A stretch of DNA of 15,285 nt from an uncultured Clostridia bacterium (GTDB taxonomy: Bacteria > Bacillota > Clostridia > TANB77 > CAG-508). Below the pieces are notes generated by a model that did not search any database, was not told the origin of the DNA, and was given only the letters and a program-made list of their open reading frames with translations. Of this stretch, positions 1 to 8,723 are shown piece after piece. The position numbers were made by a program, and so were the translations under genes. Location: assembly GCA_947626705.1 (NCBI GenBank), contig CANQTJ010000024.1, positions 1 to 15,285 on the forward strand, read 5' to 3'. Each line of letters begins with the position of its first letter. The stretch's first letter is position 1.

Positions 1-94
1 AAAAATTTAAAATAATAGAAATAAACGTATGGATAAAACTACAAAATTCAAATTTCTATAATTTAAAATCTAATTTATGTTTGAATATAAACTA

Positions 95-136
95 CCTCAA
101 GTATTTCATTATTTATAAGAATACTTGAGGCTTTTT
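95..136 (+). terminator. Rho-independent terminator, possibly bidirectional
   Basis: An 11-bp perfect stem, CCTCAAGTATT (95-105) with AATACTTGAGG (120-130), closes a 14-base loop and is followed by CTTTTTATTA on the + strand. The T-run suits a + strand gene ending just left of the window. Read on the - strand, it lies downstream of the surface-protein gene that ends at 175, but the tail there (TAGTTTATATT) is weaker. It probably serves convergent genes. Nothing else is recognisable in bases 1-94. Confidence 0.7.
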
Positions 137-174
137 ATTATAACTTAATTTATTTAATTTTTATAGTTGCAGAT

Positions 175-1410
175 TTAGCTTTCATTACTACAATATAAAA
201 TTGGGCGGAAGCCTAACCTGTCACAACTGTTAGTGTACTTCATAGAACTTGAATAACTCCAGCCTTGATAGCTACGTTTGCTACTAATGTAACCGCTATC
301 ACCACTCCATGTTCCTCCTCTACTGGTAGCAGGAAAATAATGTGGCGTTATGGAATTTCCTCGATAATCCTTATCAATCACATAAGAAGATTTTTCTGTA
401 GTATATTCCATTACATTACTTGCCATATCATATATATTACAGATTTTATCCTCCGTTTCAGTATTTTTTGTCCCTTTATCTTCAAATGTTGTATTTAAAC
501 TCTTTTGACGTGAATACGTATTGTTACTACCAAATTTTTGCAAGAATACAATAGCAGTGTCCCAAGCGTAACTATTTATTAAATCACTTGTAAACTTACT
601 ATTATTTTCTGCATACATTGCTTGACATTGTTGTGATGCCTGAAATTGAGTTACATAATTATATACAAAGTCTTTTTCTTTTTCTGTCACTGGTGTTAGT
701 TCTGCATCACTTGTACTTCTTGATGTATCCGTTCTTGCCTCATATCTTCCTATATAATAGCCATTGTTTGCTGTTACACTTTTTTTAAATTCATCTACTG
801 TTGTTGTACTTTCTGTAAAATATTTTTCTATTATAGCTTGTCCTTGTTGTATCGGAGTTCCACTTGTATTAAATGTATATCTATTTAATGTTATTGTTTC
901 TGAATCTGTTTTTTCATTATTTTTATATATGGTACCTACTGGTATCCATACAAACTGATTACCTTCTTTATCTTCTATTACTATTCCCTCTGTAACATTA
1001 TTTCCACTATCTTCTGCTATTTTAAATCCTGCTGGTACTACTAATGTATTTTCATGACTATCAGTAACTTTTGTATTTTCTGTTTGATCAAACATAGTTT
1101 CTTTTCTTGCATTTTGTATTTCTGGACTAACTTGAGTATTTGGATTTTGTGTATTAGGGTCATCTCCTTGCTCACTATCTCCACCACTTTGTTCTCCACT
1201 TACACCTGTTACATCTCCACTTCCTACAGTACTTTTTCCTAAATTGTTTAATTGACTTTCATAGTCTGCTAACATTTGCTTATTTAATCCTTTTTCAAAT
1301 ATTCCTGTTAACTCTACTATGGATATTCCTGCTAATATCAATAAAATCACTATTGTAATAATTAATATTATTACTTTATTTTCTCTTATGTTTTTTCTTA
1401 GTTTTTCCAT
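175..1410 (-). CDS. Pilin-like-helix surface protein with C-terminal SUMF1/FGE-like domain
   Basis: The 411-residue product has three parts. A short basic head and one hydrophobic helix (about residues 13-35, containing ILLILAGISI) match the helix of the clostridial prepilin-like proteins found elsewhere in this window. A low-complexity, G/S/D/Q/N-rich linker covers about 60-98. A C-terminal domain (about 120-406) resembles the formylglycine-generating-enzyme/sulfatase-modifying fold, seen in FVWIPVG (153-159), YYIGRYEAR (218-226), NIYDMASNVMEYT (325-337), RGGTW (364-368) and RLGFRP (398-403). The paired cysteines of catalytic FGE near the RGGxW motif are absent, so I infer a binding or structural role rather than enzymatic activity. 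The glycine that precedes the helix in true prepilins is also missing (it reads RENKVIIL). The start is supported by GGAG ten bases upstream, and a promoter lies at 1473-1501. The protein is probably membrane-anchored and exposed outside the cell. The partner or ligand is unknown. Confidence 0.8.
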   Translation of the reverse strand: MEKLRKNIRENKVIILIITIVILLILAGISIVELTGIFEKGLNKQMLADYESQLNNLGKSTVGSGDVTGVSGEQSGGDSEQGDDPNTQNPNTQVSPEIQNARKETMFDQTENTKVTDSHENTLVVPAGFKIAEDSGNNVTEGIVIEDKEGNQFVWIPVGTIYKNNEKTDSETITLNRYTFNTSGTPIQQGQAIIEKYFTESTTTVDEFKKSVTANNGYYIGRYEARTDTSRSTSDAELTPVTEKEKDFVYNYVTQFQASQQCQAMYAENNSKFTSDLINSYAWDTAIVFLQKFGSNNTYSRQKSLNTTFEDKGTKNTETEDKICNIYDMASNVMEYTTEKSSYVIDKDYRGNSITPHYFPATSRGGTWSGDSGYISSKRSYQGWSYSSSMKYTNSCDRLGFRPILYCSNES

Positions 1411-1472
1411 TTGTTTCTCTCCTCTTCCTTTTTATTAAGGATTCAAATTCAATAAAATTTTGATATGTTAAA

Positions 1473-1501
1473 AGTATATCATTTAAAAGAATTTTTGACA
1501 A
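1473..1501 (-). promoter_or_regulatory. Sigma-A promoter of the SUMF1-like surface protein gene
   Basis: On the - strand, a -35 TTGTCA (1501-1496) and -10 TATACT (1478-1473) are separated by exactly 17 bases. A TGA directly before the -10 gives an extended -10 element. The start codon lies about 60 bases downstream of the -10. Confidence 0.65.
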
Positions 1502-1557
1502 TAAAAAATTTTTTAAAAGAAGTTGATTTTAAATATTTTTACAAATTTGTGCTAATC

Positions 1558-1579
1558 GAGGGTAGAACTTTCTGCCCTC
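1558..1579. other. Isolated hairpin in the recN to surface-gene gap
   Basis: GAGGGTAGAA (1558-1567) faces TTCTGCCCTC (1570-1579), giving a stem of up to 10 bp with one wobble pair, extendable outward by AAT/ATT. It is the most GC-rich patch of the 322-base gap between recN and the surface-protein gene. On the - strand it could end recN transcription, but no T-run follows. On the + strand it is followed by AATTTTTAT, which is more terminator-like, yet no + strand gene precedes it. The rest of the gap (1580-1732) holds only a 12-bp tandem duplication, ACTAGTAAAAAT twice (1702-1725). Confidence 0.4.
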
Positions 1580-1732
1580 AATTTTTATAAATTTAATTCA
1601 AAGTCTATATAATTTTTTTCTTTGTCAACTTGCTTCTCGGTATCAAACAAAATATTTAACTATAAAAAGAATATAATAGTAAAAACTAAGATTTTTGAAA
1701 AACTAGTAAAAATACTAGTAAAAATATTTAAA

Positions 1733-3364
1733 TTAACCTACCTTTTTATTCCTCAATTCCATTGCATATTTTATAGTTGTTTCATTTATTTCTCCAGAAG
1801 AAATCCTTGCAATCTCCTCTAAAGTTTCCATTTCATTTAATAATTTTATATTAGTATTAGTCCTTTCATTCACTACATTTTTACTTATAAAATAATTATA
1901 ATCTGCAATTGCAGCAATACTTGGTAAATGTGAAATACATAAAATTTGATGATTCTTAGATATTCCATTCAATTTTTCTGCAACAGTAGTAGCTGTTTTT
2001 CCACTTATTCCAGTATCTATTTCGTCAAATATTAAAACTGGCATCTTATCTGTATCAGCTAATACTTTTTTTATTGCTAACATTATTCTTGACATTTCCC
2101 CTCCTGAAGCAATTTTTGATAAAGCTTTTTCATCTTCTCCTAAATTTGTTCTTATAAAAAATTCAACCTCATCTTTTCCGTTTTCAAAAAACTGTTCTTC
2201 ATTATAATTTATATGTATACTAATCTGAGCATTTTTCATTTCTAATTCTTTTAAAACTTCATTTATACCATTGCTTAATTGTCTTGAATATTTATTTCTT
2301 AACTTGTTCATTTTTAGTGCTAAATTTAACATTTCTTGTTTTATAGTTTTTAATTTTTCTTTCAACTTTTTGTTATATTCATCTAAATTTTCTATATGCT
2401 CTATTTCCTTTTGTATTTCATTTTTATATTTATTTATTTCATTTATATTATTTCCATATTTTCTTTTTAATGAATATATTAAATCAAGTCTTTCTTCAAT
2501 ATAATTTCTTTCTTCTTCATCAAAATATATATCTTCTTTTGAATTTGAAATATCTCTTGATATTTCTTGTAATTCATAATATATTCCTTTCAAATTTGTT
2601 GATAATTTTCCATATTTATCTTCTATATTTTCTATCTTTTCTAATGCTCTTATTGCAACATTTATACTATCTATACTTGTTTCTCCTATTGCAATATCTG
2701 CTTCATTTAGATTTTTAGATATTTTTTCTGAATTAATCATCATATTTCTTTTTGCTTGTAAATCTTCTTCTTCATCTTCTTTTAAATTTGCATCTTGTAT
2801 TTCATTTACTTGGTATTTTAATAAATCTAACTTTCTTTCTCTTTCTTTTTCATCTCCATAGTTTTCTTTTAATTGGTTAGTGATATCAGTATATTCTTGA
2901 TATTTAATTTTATATAAGTTTTGTATATCTGTTAGTTCAGAACCAATATATCCATCTAAATACTTTAAATGAAATTTATTATCTAATAAACTTTGATTAT
3001 CATTTTGTCCATGAATTTCAATAAACTTTTTCATAAAACTTTTAAGCTCATTTACTGTAACCATTCTTCCATTTATTTTACACATATTTTTTCCATTTAA
3101 GTTTATTTCTCTTGATACTATTATGTTTCCGTCTATTGAATTTTCATCTTCCGGCTGATACATACAAATCTCTACAAAAGAATTTGTTTCCCCTTTCCTT
3201 ATCATTTCTTTTGAAAATCTACCACCAGATATTATTTCTAAAGAATCTATTATTAATGTTTTTCCCGCTCCTGTTTCTCCTGTTAATACATTTAATCCTT
3301 CATTAAAATCTATATTTAAATCATCTATAATTCCTATGTTTTTTATATGTAATGTTGTTATCAT
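1733..3364 (-). CDS. recN: DNA repair protein RecN
   Basis: RecN is an SMC-like cytoplasmic ATPase that acts early in double-strand-break repair, gathering DNA ends for RecA-dependent recombination. From the chosen start the protein has 543 residues, close to the family norm of 550-576. Walker A is GETGAGKT (29-36). A long charged, coiled-coil-rich middle follows, then the ABC signature SGGE (420-423) and Walker B VLIFDE (443-448) with catalytic Glu448. I chose the ATG at 3364 because GGGAGGG lies six bases before it and the product then begins MITTLHIKNIGII, as RecN proteins do. An in-frame ATG at 3403 has no such site. The gene stands alone: its own consensus promoter is at 3420-3448, and the terminator of spo0A separates it from that gene. 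A degenerate LexA-like site lies near the transcription start. Confidence 0.95.
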   Translation of the reverse strand: MITTLHIKNIGIIDDLNIDFNEGLNVLTGETGAGKTLIIDSLEIISGGRFSKEMIRKGETNSFVEICMYQPEDENSIDGNIIVSREINLNGKNMCKINGRMVTVNELKSFMKKFIEIHGQNDNQSLLDNKFHLKYLDGYIGSELTDIQNLYKIKYQEYTDITNQLKENYGDEKERERKLDLLKYQVNEIQDANLKEDEEEDLQAKRNMMINSEKISKNLNEADIAIGETSIDSINVAIRALEKIENIEDKYGKLSTNLKGIYYELQEISRDISNSKEDIYFDEEERNYIEERLDLIYSLKRKYGNNINEINKYKNEIQKEIEHIENLDEYNKKLKEKLKTIKQEMLNLALKMNKLRNKYSRQLSNGINEVLKELEMKNAQISIHINYNEEQFFENGKDEVEFFIRTNLGEDEKALSKIASGGEMSRIMLAIKKVLADTDKMPVLIFDEIDTGISGKTATTVAEKLNGISKNHQILCISHLPSIAAIADYNYFISKNVVNERTNTNIKLLNEMETLEEIARISSGEINETTIKYAMELRNKKVG

Positions 3365-3400
3365 AACAATCCCTCCCAGTTTCATCAAACAAATTATTGT

Positions 3401-3414
3401 CAATCTTTTGTTCG
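3401..3414 (-). promoter_or_regulatory. Possible degenerate LexA (Cheo-type) box at recN
   Basis: On the - strand the sequence CGAACAAAAGATTG sits just downstream of the recN -10, near the expected transcription start. Its left half matches the Gram-positive SOS box (CGAAC-N4-GTTCG) perfectly, but its right half matches poorly. The position is right for an operator and recN is damage-inducible in many bacteria, so I list it with low confidence. Confidence 0.3.
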
Positions 3415-3419
3415 GTATA

Positions 3420-3448
3420 ATTATACATTCTAAATTTTAGATTGTCAA
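3420..3448 (-). promoter_or_regulatory. Consensus sigma-A promoter of recN
   Basis: The - strand carries TTGACA (3448-3443), 17 bases, then TATAAT (3425-3420): both hexamers match consensus and the spacing is ideal. The leader to the recN start is about 50 bases. The gap between recN and spo0A (3365-3717) holds this promoter, the LexA-like site and the spo0A terminator. I see no gene in it. Confidence 0.85.
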
Positions 3449-3561
3449 TAGTTTTTAATTTTAAATTTCATTTTTTGTTATAAAAATGTAAATTTTAGTG
3501 TTACACTTGATAAGATTAAGTAAAAACATCATTATCAATTATATATTTTGTATTGCTATTG

Positions 3562-3632
3562 CATAATAAAAACCTCTCATTTATTGAATTCACAATTTTA
3601 TAAATTCAATAAACAAAAGGTTATTTTTATTA
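3562..3632 (-). terminator. Terminator of spo0A, U-rich on both sides
   Basis: An 11-bp perfect stem, TTTATTGAATT (3580-3590) with AATTCAATAAA (3603-3613), is extended by a second pairing AACCT (3571-3575) with AGGTT (3618-3622). On the - strand the hairpin runs into TTTTTATTAT, giving a good intrinsic terminator about 95 bases past the spo0A stop. The + strand side also ends in TTATTTTTATT, so it may work in both directions. Confidence 0.75.
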
Positions 3633-3717
3633 CCCAATAAATCAAAAAGTTTGTTATTATAATGAAACAATTTTATTATTTTGTCTTTCTATTCACTATA
3701 AATCATTTAAAAATTTT

Positions 3718-4536
3718 CTATGCTGATTTTAGTTCTAATCTTAATTTATCTGCAATCATTGCTATAAATTCTGAATTTGTTGGTTTTCCTTTACTTGCTG
3801 AAATTGTATATCCAAATATATTTTCAACTGTTTTTTGATCTCCTCTACCCCATGCAACTTCTATTGCGTGACGGATAGCACGTTCTACTCTACTTGGTGT
3901 TGTACTAAATTTATATGCAATTTTAGGATATAAACTTTTTGTAATTTGATTTATTACATCTATATCATTTACAACCATTATAATTGCTTCTCTTAAATAT
4001 TGATATCCTTTTATATGAGCTGGTACGCCAACTTCATGAATTATATTAGTTACTAAAGCTTCAAGATTTTCTTCACTTTTTTCTCCATTGTTTGGAATTT
4101 CTACATATTGTGGTTTTATTTCTCTTCCGATAAAACTATTAACATTTTGTTCTGGTTTAAAGTTTTTTAATTCTCTAATTCTTTTTATTAATAATTCGAT
4201 GTCAAATGGCTTTACTACATAATATTCTGCTCCCATATTTATAGCTTTTTGTGTAATTTTATCTTGTCCAACTGCTGAAAGCATTATACACATAGGTTTT
4301 TTATTTGTTTTTATTAGATTCATTCTTTCTAATACCCCTATTCCGTCTAAATGTGGCATTATAACATCTAATAATGCTATATCTGGATTTATGTTTGCTA
4401 TCATTTCTATGGCTTCCTCTCCATCTTTAGCAATACCTATCACTTCCATATCATCTTGCTCATGTATATAATTTGCAAGAGTTTGACTAAATTCTTGATT
4501 ATCATCTGCTATTAAAACTGTAGTTTTTTCTTTCAT
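3718..4536 (-). CDS. spo0A: Sporulation master response regulator Spo0A
   Basis: Spo0A is the phosphorelay-controlled transcription factor that commits the cell to sporulation. The product has 272 residues, a usual length. The N-terminal receiver domain has the acidic pair Asp11-Asp12, phospho-acceptor Asp57 (LLDVIMPHLDG), Ser87 and Lys109 in VVKPF. After a linker (about 120-150), the C-terminal Spo0A DNA-binding domain is fully recognisable in GVPAHIKGYQYLR, TPSRVERAIRHAIEVAWGRG and KGKPTNSEFIAMIADKLR. The start is fixed by AGGAGG upstream of the ATG. A promoter at 4651-4679 with an overlapping dyad precedes it, and a terminator follows. In most Clostridia spo0A follows spoIVB and lies near argR-recN. 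Here spoIVB is absent from the locus and recN is downstream rather than upstream. No key residue is lost, so the gene looks functional. Confidence 0.97.
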   Translation of the reverse strand: MKEKTTVLIADDNQEFSQTLANYIHEQDDMEVIGIAKDGEEAIEMIANINPDIALLDVIMPHLDGIGVLERMNLIKTNKKPMCIMLSAVGQDKITQKAINMGAEYYVVKPFDIELLIKRIRELKNFKPEQNVNSFIGREIKPQYVEIPNNGEKSEENLEALVTNIIHEVGVPAHIKGYQYLREAIIMVVNDIDVINQITKSLYPKIAYKFSTTPSRVERAIRHAIEVAWGRGDQKTVENIFGYTISASKGKPTNSEFIAMIADKLRLELKSA

Positions 4537-4626
4537 TTTAAATTCCTCCTAAATAAAAATAATATCTTTATTTGTCTTTTCTTATGTTAATTATTTTTCA
4601 ATCATTTGAATAACAACAAATTAAAG

Positions 4627-4647
4627 AACTGTAAAAAATTTACAGTT
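4627..4647 (-). terminator. Perfect dyad before spo0A: yigZ-operon terminator and/or operator
   Basis: AACTGTAAA (4627-4635) and TTTACAGTT (4639-4647) form a 9-bp perfect inverted repeat with a three-base centre. On the - strand it follows the yigZ stop by about 60 bases and is trailed by the T-rich CTTTAATTTGTTGTTATT, so it could terminate the upstream operon. It also covers the expected start site of the spo0A promoter. An overlapping smaller palindrome, TTACAGTTGTAA (4640-4651), contains TACA-N2-TGTA, the pattern bound by BlaI/CopY-type repressors. Confidence 0.55.
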
Positions 4648-4650
4648 GTA

Positions 4651-4679
4651 ATTATATTATTTCTATTTATAAATTTCAA
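4651..4679 (-). promoter_or_regulatory. Sigma-A-like promoter of spo0A
   Basis: The - strand carries TTGAAA (4679-4674), 17 bases, then TATAAT (4656-4651). The predicted start near 4644 gives a leader of about 105 bases. Because transcription would begin inside the first arm of the 4627-4647 dyad, transcripts from this promoter could not form the full hairpin, whereas read-through from yigZ could. I saw no clear sigma-H promoter or 0A box (TGTCGAA) here. Confidence 0.65.
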
Positions 4680-4707
4680 TTAAAAATTTCAAATATTTAC
4701 AAAAATA

Positions 4708-5346
4708 CTATTTTATTATACTTTTATCTATAATTTTTTTAGATAGAAACTTTAAATTTATCAAATTAATCTTTTTTGTTTCAAAATCATCTATTAGTCT
4801 TTGCTTTTTACCTTCTTCCAACTCTATTTTACAAATAATTTTTTCTTTATATATATAATTATTTATAAAAATATTATTTTTTTTACAGTAATGTTTAAAA
4901 GAATCCAAATTATTATAATCTACTTCTATTTCTGCTTCTTGTCCCATACATTTTTCTATTTTTTCTGAATTATTAATTGCTTCAATAGTTACATCTGAGT
5001 ATGCTCTTACAAGCCCTCCTGTACCAAGTAGTATACCACCAAAATATCTTGTAACAATTGCTAGAATATTACATAAATCATTTTTTTGTAATATAGTTAA
5101 CATCGGTGCTCCAGCTGTTCCAGAAGGTTCTCCATCATCACTCGCTTTTTCTATTATTTTTTCGTCTTGTATAACTCTATATGCAATGCAATTATGTCTT
5201 GCATCATAATATTTCTTTTTTATCTGTTTTATTATATTTTCAGCCTCTTGTTGAGATTCTATTTTAATTAAATTACATATAAATTTTGACTTTTTTACTA
5301 CTATTTCAGTTTTTATATTTTCTTTTATTGTATTAAAGTTTTCCAT
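4708..5346 (-). CDS. yigZ: YigZ/IMPACT family protein
   Basis: The protein belongs to the YigZ (YvyE) branch of the IMPACT family. It has the usual two-domain build in 212 residues: an N-terminal IMPACT domain (about 14-120) and a C-terminal DUF1949 ferredoxin-like domain (about 135-195). The family hallmarks are clear: ARHNCIAY (49-56), DDGEPSGTAG (70-79), VTRYFGG (98-104) and LGTGGLVRAY (107-116). Eukaryotic IMPACT regulates translation through GCN1. The bacterial role is not well established, so I give no specific function. The start is supported by GGAG five bases upstream. It is the last gene of an operon with the YhiN-type flavoprotein (69-base gap) and the PLP protein, and no separate promoter is visible in the gap. 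Confidence 0.92.
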   Translation of the reverse strand: MENFNTIKENIKTEIVVKKSKFICNLIKIESQQEAENIIKQIKKKYYDARHNCIAYRVIQDEKIIEKASDDGEPSGTAGAPMLTILQKNDLCNILAIVTRYFGGILLGTGGLVRAYSDVTIEAINNSEKIEKCMGQEAEIEVDYNNLDSFKHYCKKNNIFINNYIYKEKIICKIELEEGKKQRLIDDFETKKINLINLKFLSKKIIDKSIIK

Positions 5347-5415
5347 TTTTCTCCTCTATTAAATTACAATTTTCTACTTATGCAATTTTTTTATAAATTT
5401 CGGTATATCAAGCGA

Positions 5416-6657
<1,242 letters not shown>

Positions 6658-6678
6658 AAATTTCCTCTCTTATCCATC

Positions 6679-7929
6679 TTATTCCATTTCTTGTATTGCT
6701 TTTAATATACCAAATTTTCCATAATTATATGTAAGTCCTCCTTGCATATATGCAATAAATGGCTCTCTGATAGGTCCATCGCAACTTAACTCAATTGTTG
6801 AACCTTCTGTAAATGTTCCAGCTGCCATTATAACTTTGTCATCATATCCTCCCATTTCGCTTGGAAACGGAATCACATTAGAATCTATTGGTGAACCTTT
6901 TTGAATTCCTTGACAGAATTTTACTAAATTATCTTCTGTTCCTAATTTTATTGTTTGCACTATATCAGCTCTTATTTCATCATATTTAGGGTCTACATCA
7001 TACCCTAATCTTTCTAAAATTCTACTTGCAAATATTGCAGTTTTTACGCTTGATTCAACAACTTGTGGTGCAAAGAATAATCCTTTAAGCAATTGTGTAT
7101 TTTGTCCTAAAGATGGTCCTATTTCTTTTCCTATTCCTGGTGCTGTTAATCTTTCTGCACATAATTCAATTAAATTTTTATTTCCTACTATATATGCTCC
7201 TGATGTTGCAATTCCTGCTCCTAAGTTCTTCATTAATGAACCAACTACTATATCGGCTCCTATCTCTATAGGCTCTCTGTCTTGTACAAATTCGCCATAG
7301 CAATTGTCTACCATAATTATGACTTCATTATTTACTTCTCTAATTGCTTTTATAACATTTTCAATTTTTTCAATAGTTAGACTTTTTCTTGTAGAATATC
7401 CCCTTGATCTTTGAATTTCTACTAATTTTACATCTTGATTTTTTAGTCTTTCTTGTATTCTTTCTATATCGAAGTTATTTTCTATAAGTTCTATTTGCTC
7501 GTAGTTAATCCCATAAGCTTTTAATGAACTTTTACTTGGATTTTTTCCTAATCCTATTACTGTTTGAAGTGTATCATAAGGTGCTCCTGAAATACTTATC
7601 ATTGTATCATTTGGCCTTAGTAAAGCTGATAAAGTTATTGCTAAAGCATGTGTTCCTGATATAAGTTGTGCACGTACTAATGCATCCTCTGCTTTAAATA
7701 CTTTTGCATATATTTCTTCTATTTTATTTCTTCCTGCTTCATCTATTCCATATCCTGTTGATGAGTTTAGATGCATTTCCTGTAAGTTGCAATTTTGGAA
7801 TGCTGTTAATACTTTTAGGCTATTTTTTTCACTTATTTCTTCTATTTTTCTAAATTGTTCTTTTATTTCTTGTTCTACTTCTTTTGATAATTTTTCTAAT
7901 TTTTCGTTTTTTTTTAAATCTTTTAACAT
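6679..7929 (-). CDS. Methionine gamma-lyase family PLP protein (YnbB type)
   Basis: The 416-residue product is a fold-type I PLP-dependent enzyme of the family annotated as methionine gamma-lyase or 'aluminium resistance' protein (B. subtilis YnbB). Visible elements are an N-terminal helix-rich segment, LNSSTGYGIDEAGR (54-67), the cofactor-phosphate loop region SGTHA (91-95), MVDNCYGEF (206-214) with the PLP-ring aspartate Asp208, and the Schiff-base lysine Lys234 in SLMKNLGAG. Family knowledge suggests C-S bond cleavage on sulfur amino acids, but true activity is unproven for most members. It is the first gene of the operon with the flavoprotein and yigZ. A promoter lies at 7953-7981, and the ribosome site AGGAAG lies before the ATG. 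The 16 bases just upstream of the start are the same as those before the DUF4832 gene at 11316. Confidence 0.9.
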   Translation of the reverse strand: MLKDLKKNEKLEKLSKEVEQEIKEQFRKIEEISEKNSLKVLTAFQNCNLQEMHLNSSTGYGIDEAGRNKIEEIYAKVFKAEDALVRAQLISGTHALAITLSALLRPNDTMISISGAPYDTLQTVIGLGKNPSKSSLKAYGINYEQIELIENNFDIERIQERLKNQDVKLVEIQRSRGYSTRKSLTIEKIENVIKAIREVNNEVIIMVDNCYGEFVQDREPIEIGADIVVGSLMKNLGAGIATSGAYIVGNKNLIELCAERLTAPGIGKEIGPSLGQNTQLLKGLFFAPQVVESSVKTAIFASRILERLGYDVDPKYDEIRADIVQTIKLGTEDNLVKFCQGIQKGSPIDSNVIPFPSEMGGYDDKVIMAAGTFTEGSTIELSCDGPIREPFIAYMQGGLTYNYGKFGILKAIQEME

Positions 7930-7952
7930 TTTTTTCTTCCTTTCATTTATAT

Positions 7953-7981
7953 ATTTTACTATATTTATATATAATTTGCAA
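7953..7981 (-). promoter_or_regulatory. Promoter of the PLP protein, YhiN-type and yigZ operon
   Basis: The - strand carries TTGCAA (7981-7976), 17 bases, then TAAAAT (7958-7953). The leader is short (about 15-20 bases), leaving room only for the ribosome binding site. Confidence 0.65.
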
Positions 7982-7997
7982 TAAATAGATTTTTTAA

Positions 7998-8031
7998 AAG
8001 ACTAGAAATATTTTTTGTATTTTCTAGTCTT
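7998..8031 (-). terminator. Probable terminator of the prepilin-like gene pair
   Basis: AAGACTAGAAA (7998-8008) and TTTCTAGTCTT (8021-8031) form an 11-bp perfect stem with a 12-base loop. On the - strand it ends in TTTT followed by A-rich sequence, a modest U-tract. It lies about 40 bases after the stop of the upstream prepilin-like gene and just before the next operon's promoter. Confidence 0.6.
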
Positions 8032-8068
8032 AATTATATTATTATTTTATTATATTCTAGTATTTTAA

Positions 8069-8632
8069 TTATTCATTGTTATCTGGCTCACATCCTACTG
8101 CATAGAAAAATTTGCTAGACTGAACATTCACTTCATCCTGTTTCGTTATTATTATATACTCTCCTCTATTCATATACAACTCGCAACCTGAACGTCCCCA
8201 ATTATATCCAGTAGAAGTAGTAGTAGATATAAGAGTATCATCTGCTAAATAATGTGCAACCAGTCCTTGCCATTGTGTAGTTGCTCCATCGCTCGAAATA
8301 GCCAAGCAATAATATCCATCACATGGTGCAATATATTTTTGTCCATTAACAAATGGTACTTCCTCATAATTATTTGACCTTAATTTTTGGTATTGATAAT
8401 TATTATCTCTTGTACCATCAATTTCTTGATTTATAAGATTTTCATATTCTCCTAATGTTGTGTTTTCTTTTTGTTGTGCATTCTCTGATTTTTCCTTTGC
8501 TAATTTTGCATTTTTAAATAATCCATTTCCTGTTAATTGTGCTATTGATATTCCGGCTAATATCAATAAAATAATTATTGTTATTACTAATGATATTAAT
8601 GTAATTCCTTTGTTTCCTTTTTCTAATTTCAT
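8069..8632 (-). CDS. Type IV prepilin-like surface protein A
   Basis: From the chosen start the protein has 187 residues. A short basic leader ends in KG at residues 8-9, followed by ITLISLVITIIILLILAGIS, an N-terminal methylation/prepilin helix. Cleavage after Gly9 is expected. Mature residue 5 is Ser instead of the usual Glu, as is common in this clostridial group. A charged helical segment (about 38-65, rich in K/E/N/Q) leads to a beta-rich domain with several Cys and aromatic residues (about 80-187) that I do not recognise. The ATG at 8632 has GGAGG seven bases upstream. An ATG nine codons earlier has no such site and is less likely. It lies 91 bases after a second prepilin-like gene with nearly identical 5' coding sequence. 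It may be a pseudopilin or an exported envelope protein. No pilus assembly genes are present in the window. Confidence 0.82.
   Translation of the reverse strand: MKLEKGNKGITLISLVITIIILLILAGISIAQLTGNGLFKNAKLAKEKSENAQQKENTTLGEYENLINQEIDGTRDNNYQYQKLRSNNYEEVPFVNGQKYIAPCDGYYCLAISSDGATTQWQGLVAHYLADDTLISTTTSTGYNWGRSGCELYMNRGEYIIITKQDEVNVQSSKFFYAVGCEPDNNE
8466..8584 (-). repeat. Near-identical 119-bp prepilin module, copy 1
   Basis: These 119 bases match 9040-9158 with 8 substitutions by my count and no gaps (about 93% identity). They encode the prepilin helix and the start of the charged stalk. Similarity falls away on both sides, so only the N-terminal module is shared. Confidence 0.85.
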
Positions 8633-8723
8633 ATTTTTCCTCCTATTCTTTTGTATCAAAAAAAAATTTATTCATTTATGATTATAGTTTATTTTAAATA
8701 AAGCTTTTTATCAATTTTATCTG

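Noticed and set aside
1622..1822. + strand open frame of 66 codons crossing the recN end
   Set aside because: It overlaps recN antisense, has no ribosome binding site and shows low-complexity Ile/Phe/Lys composition.
3364..3403. Upstream ATG extending RecN by 13 residues
   Set aside because: The extension would cover the GGGAGGG ribosome site and the presumed start region of the transcript, and RecN homologues begin at the inner Met.
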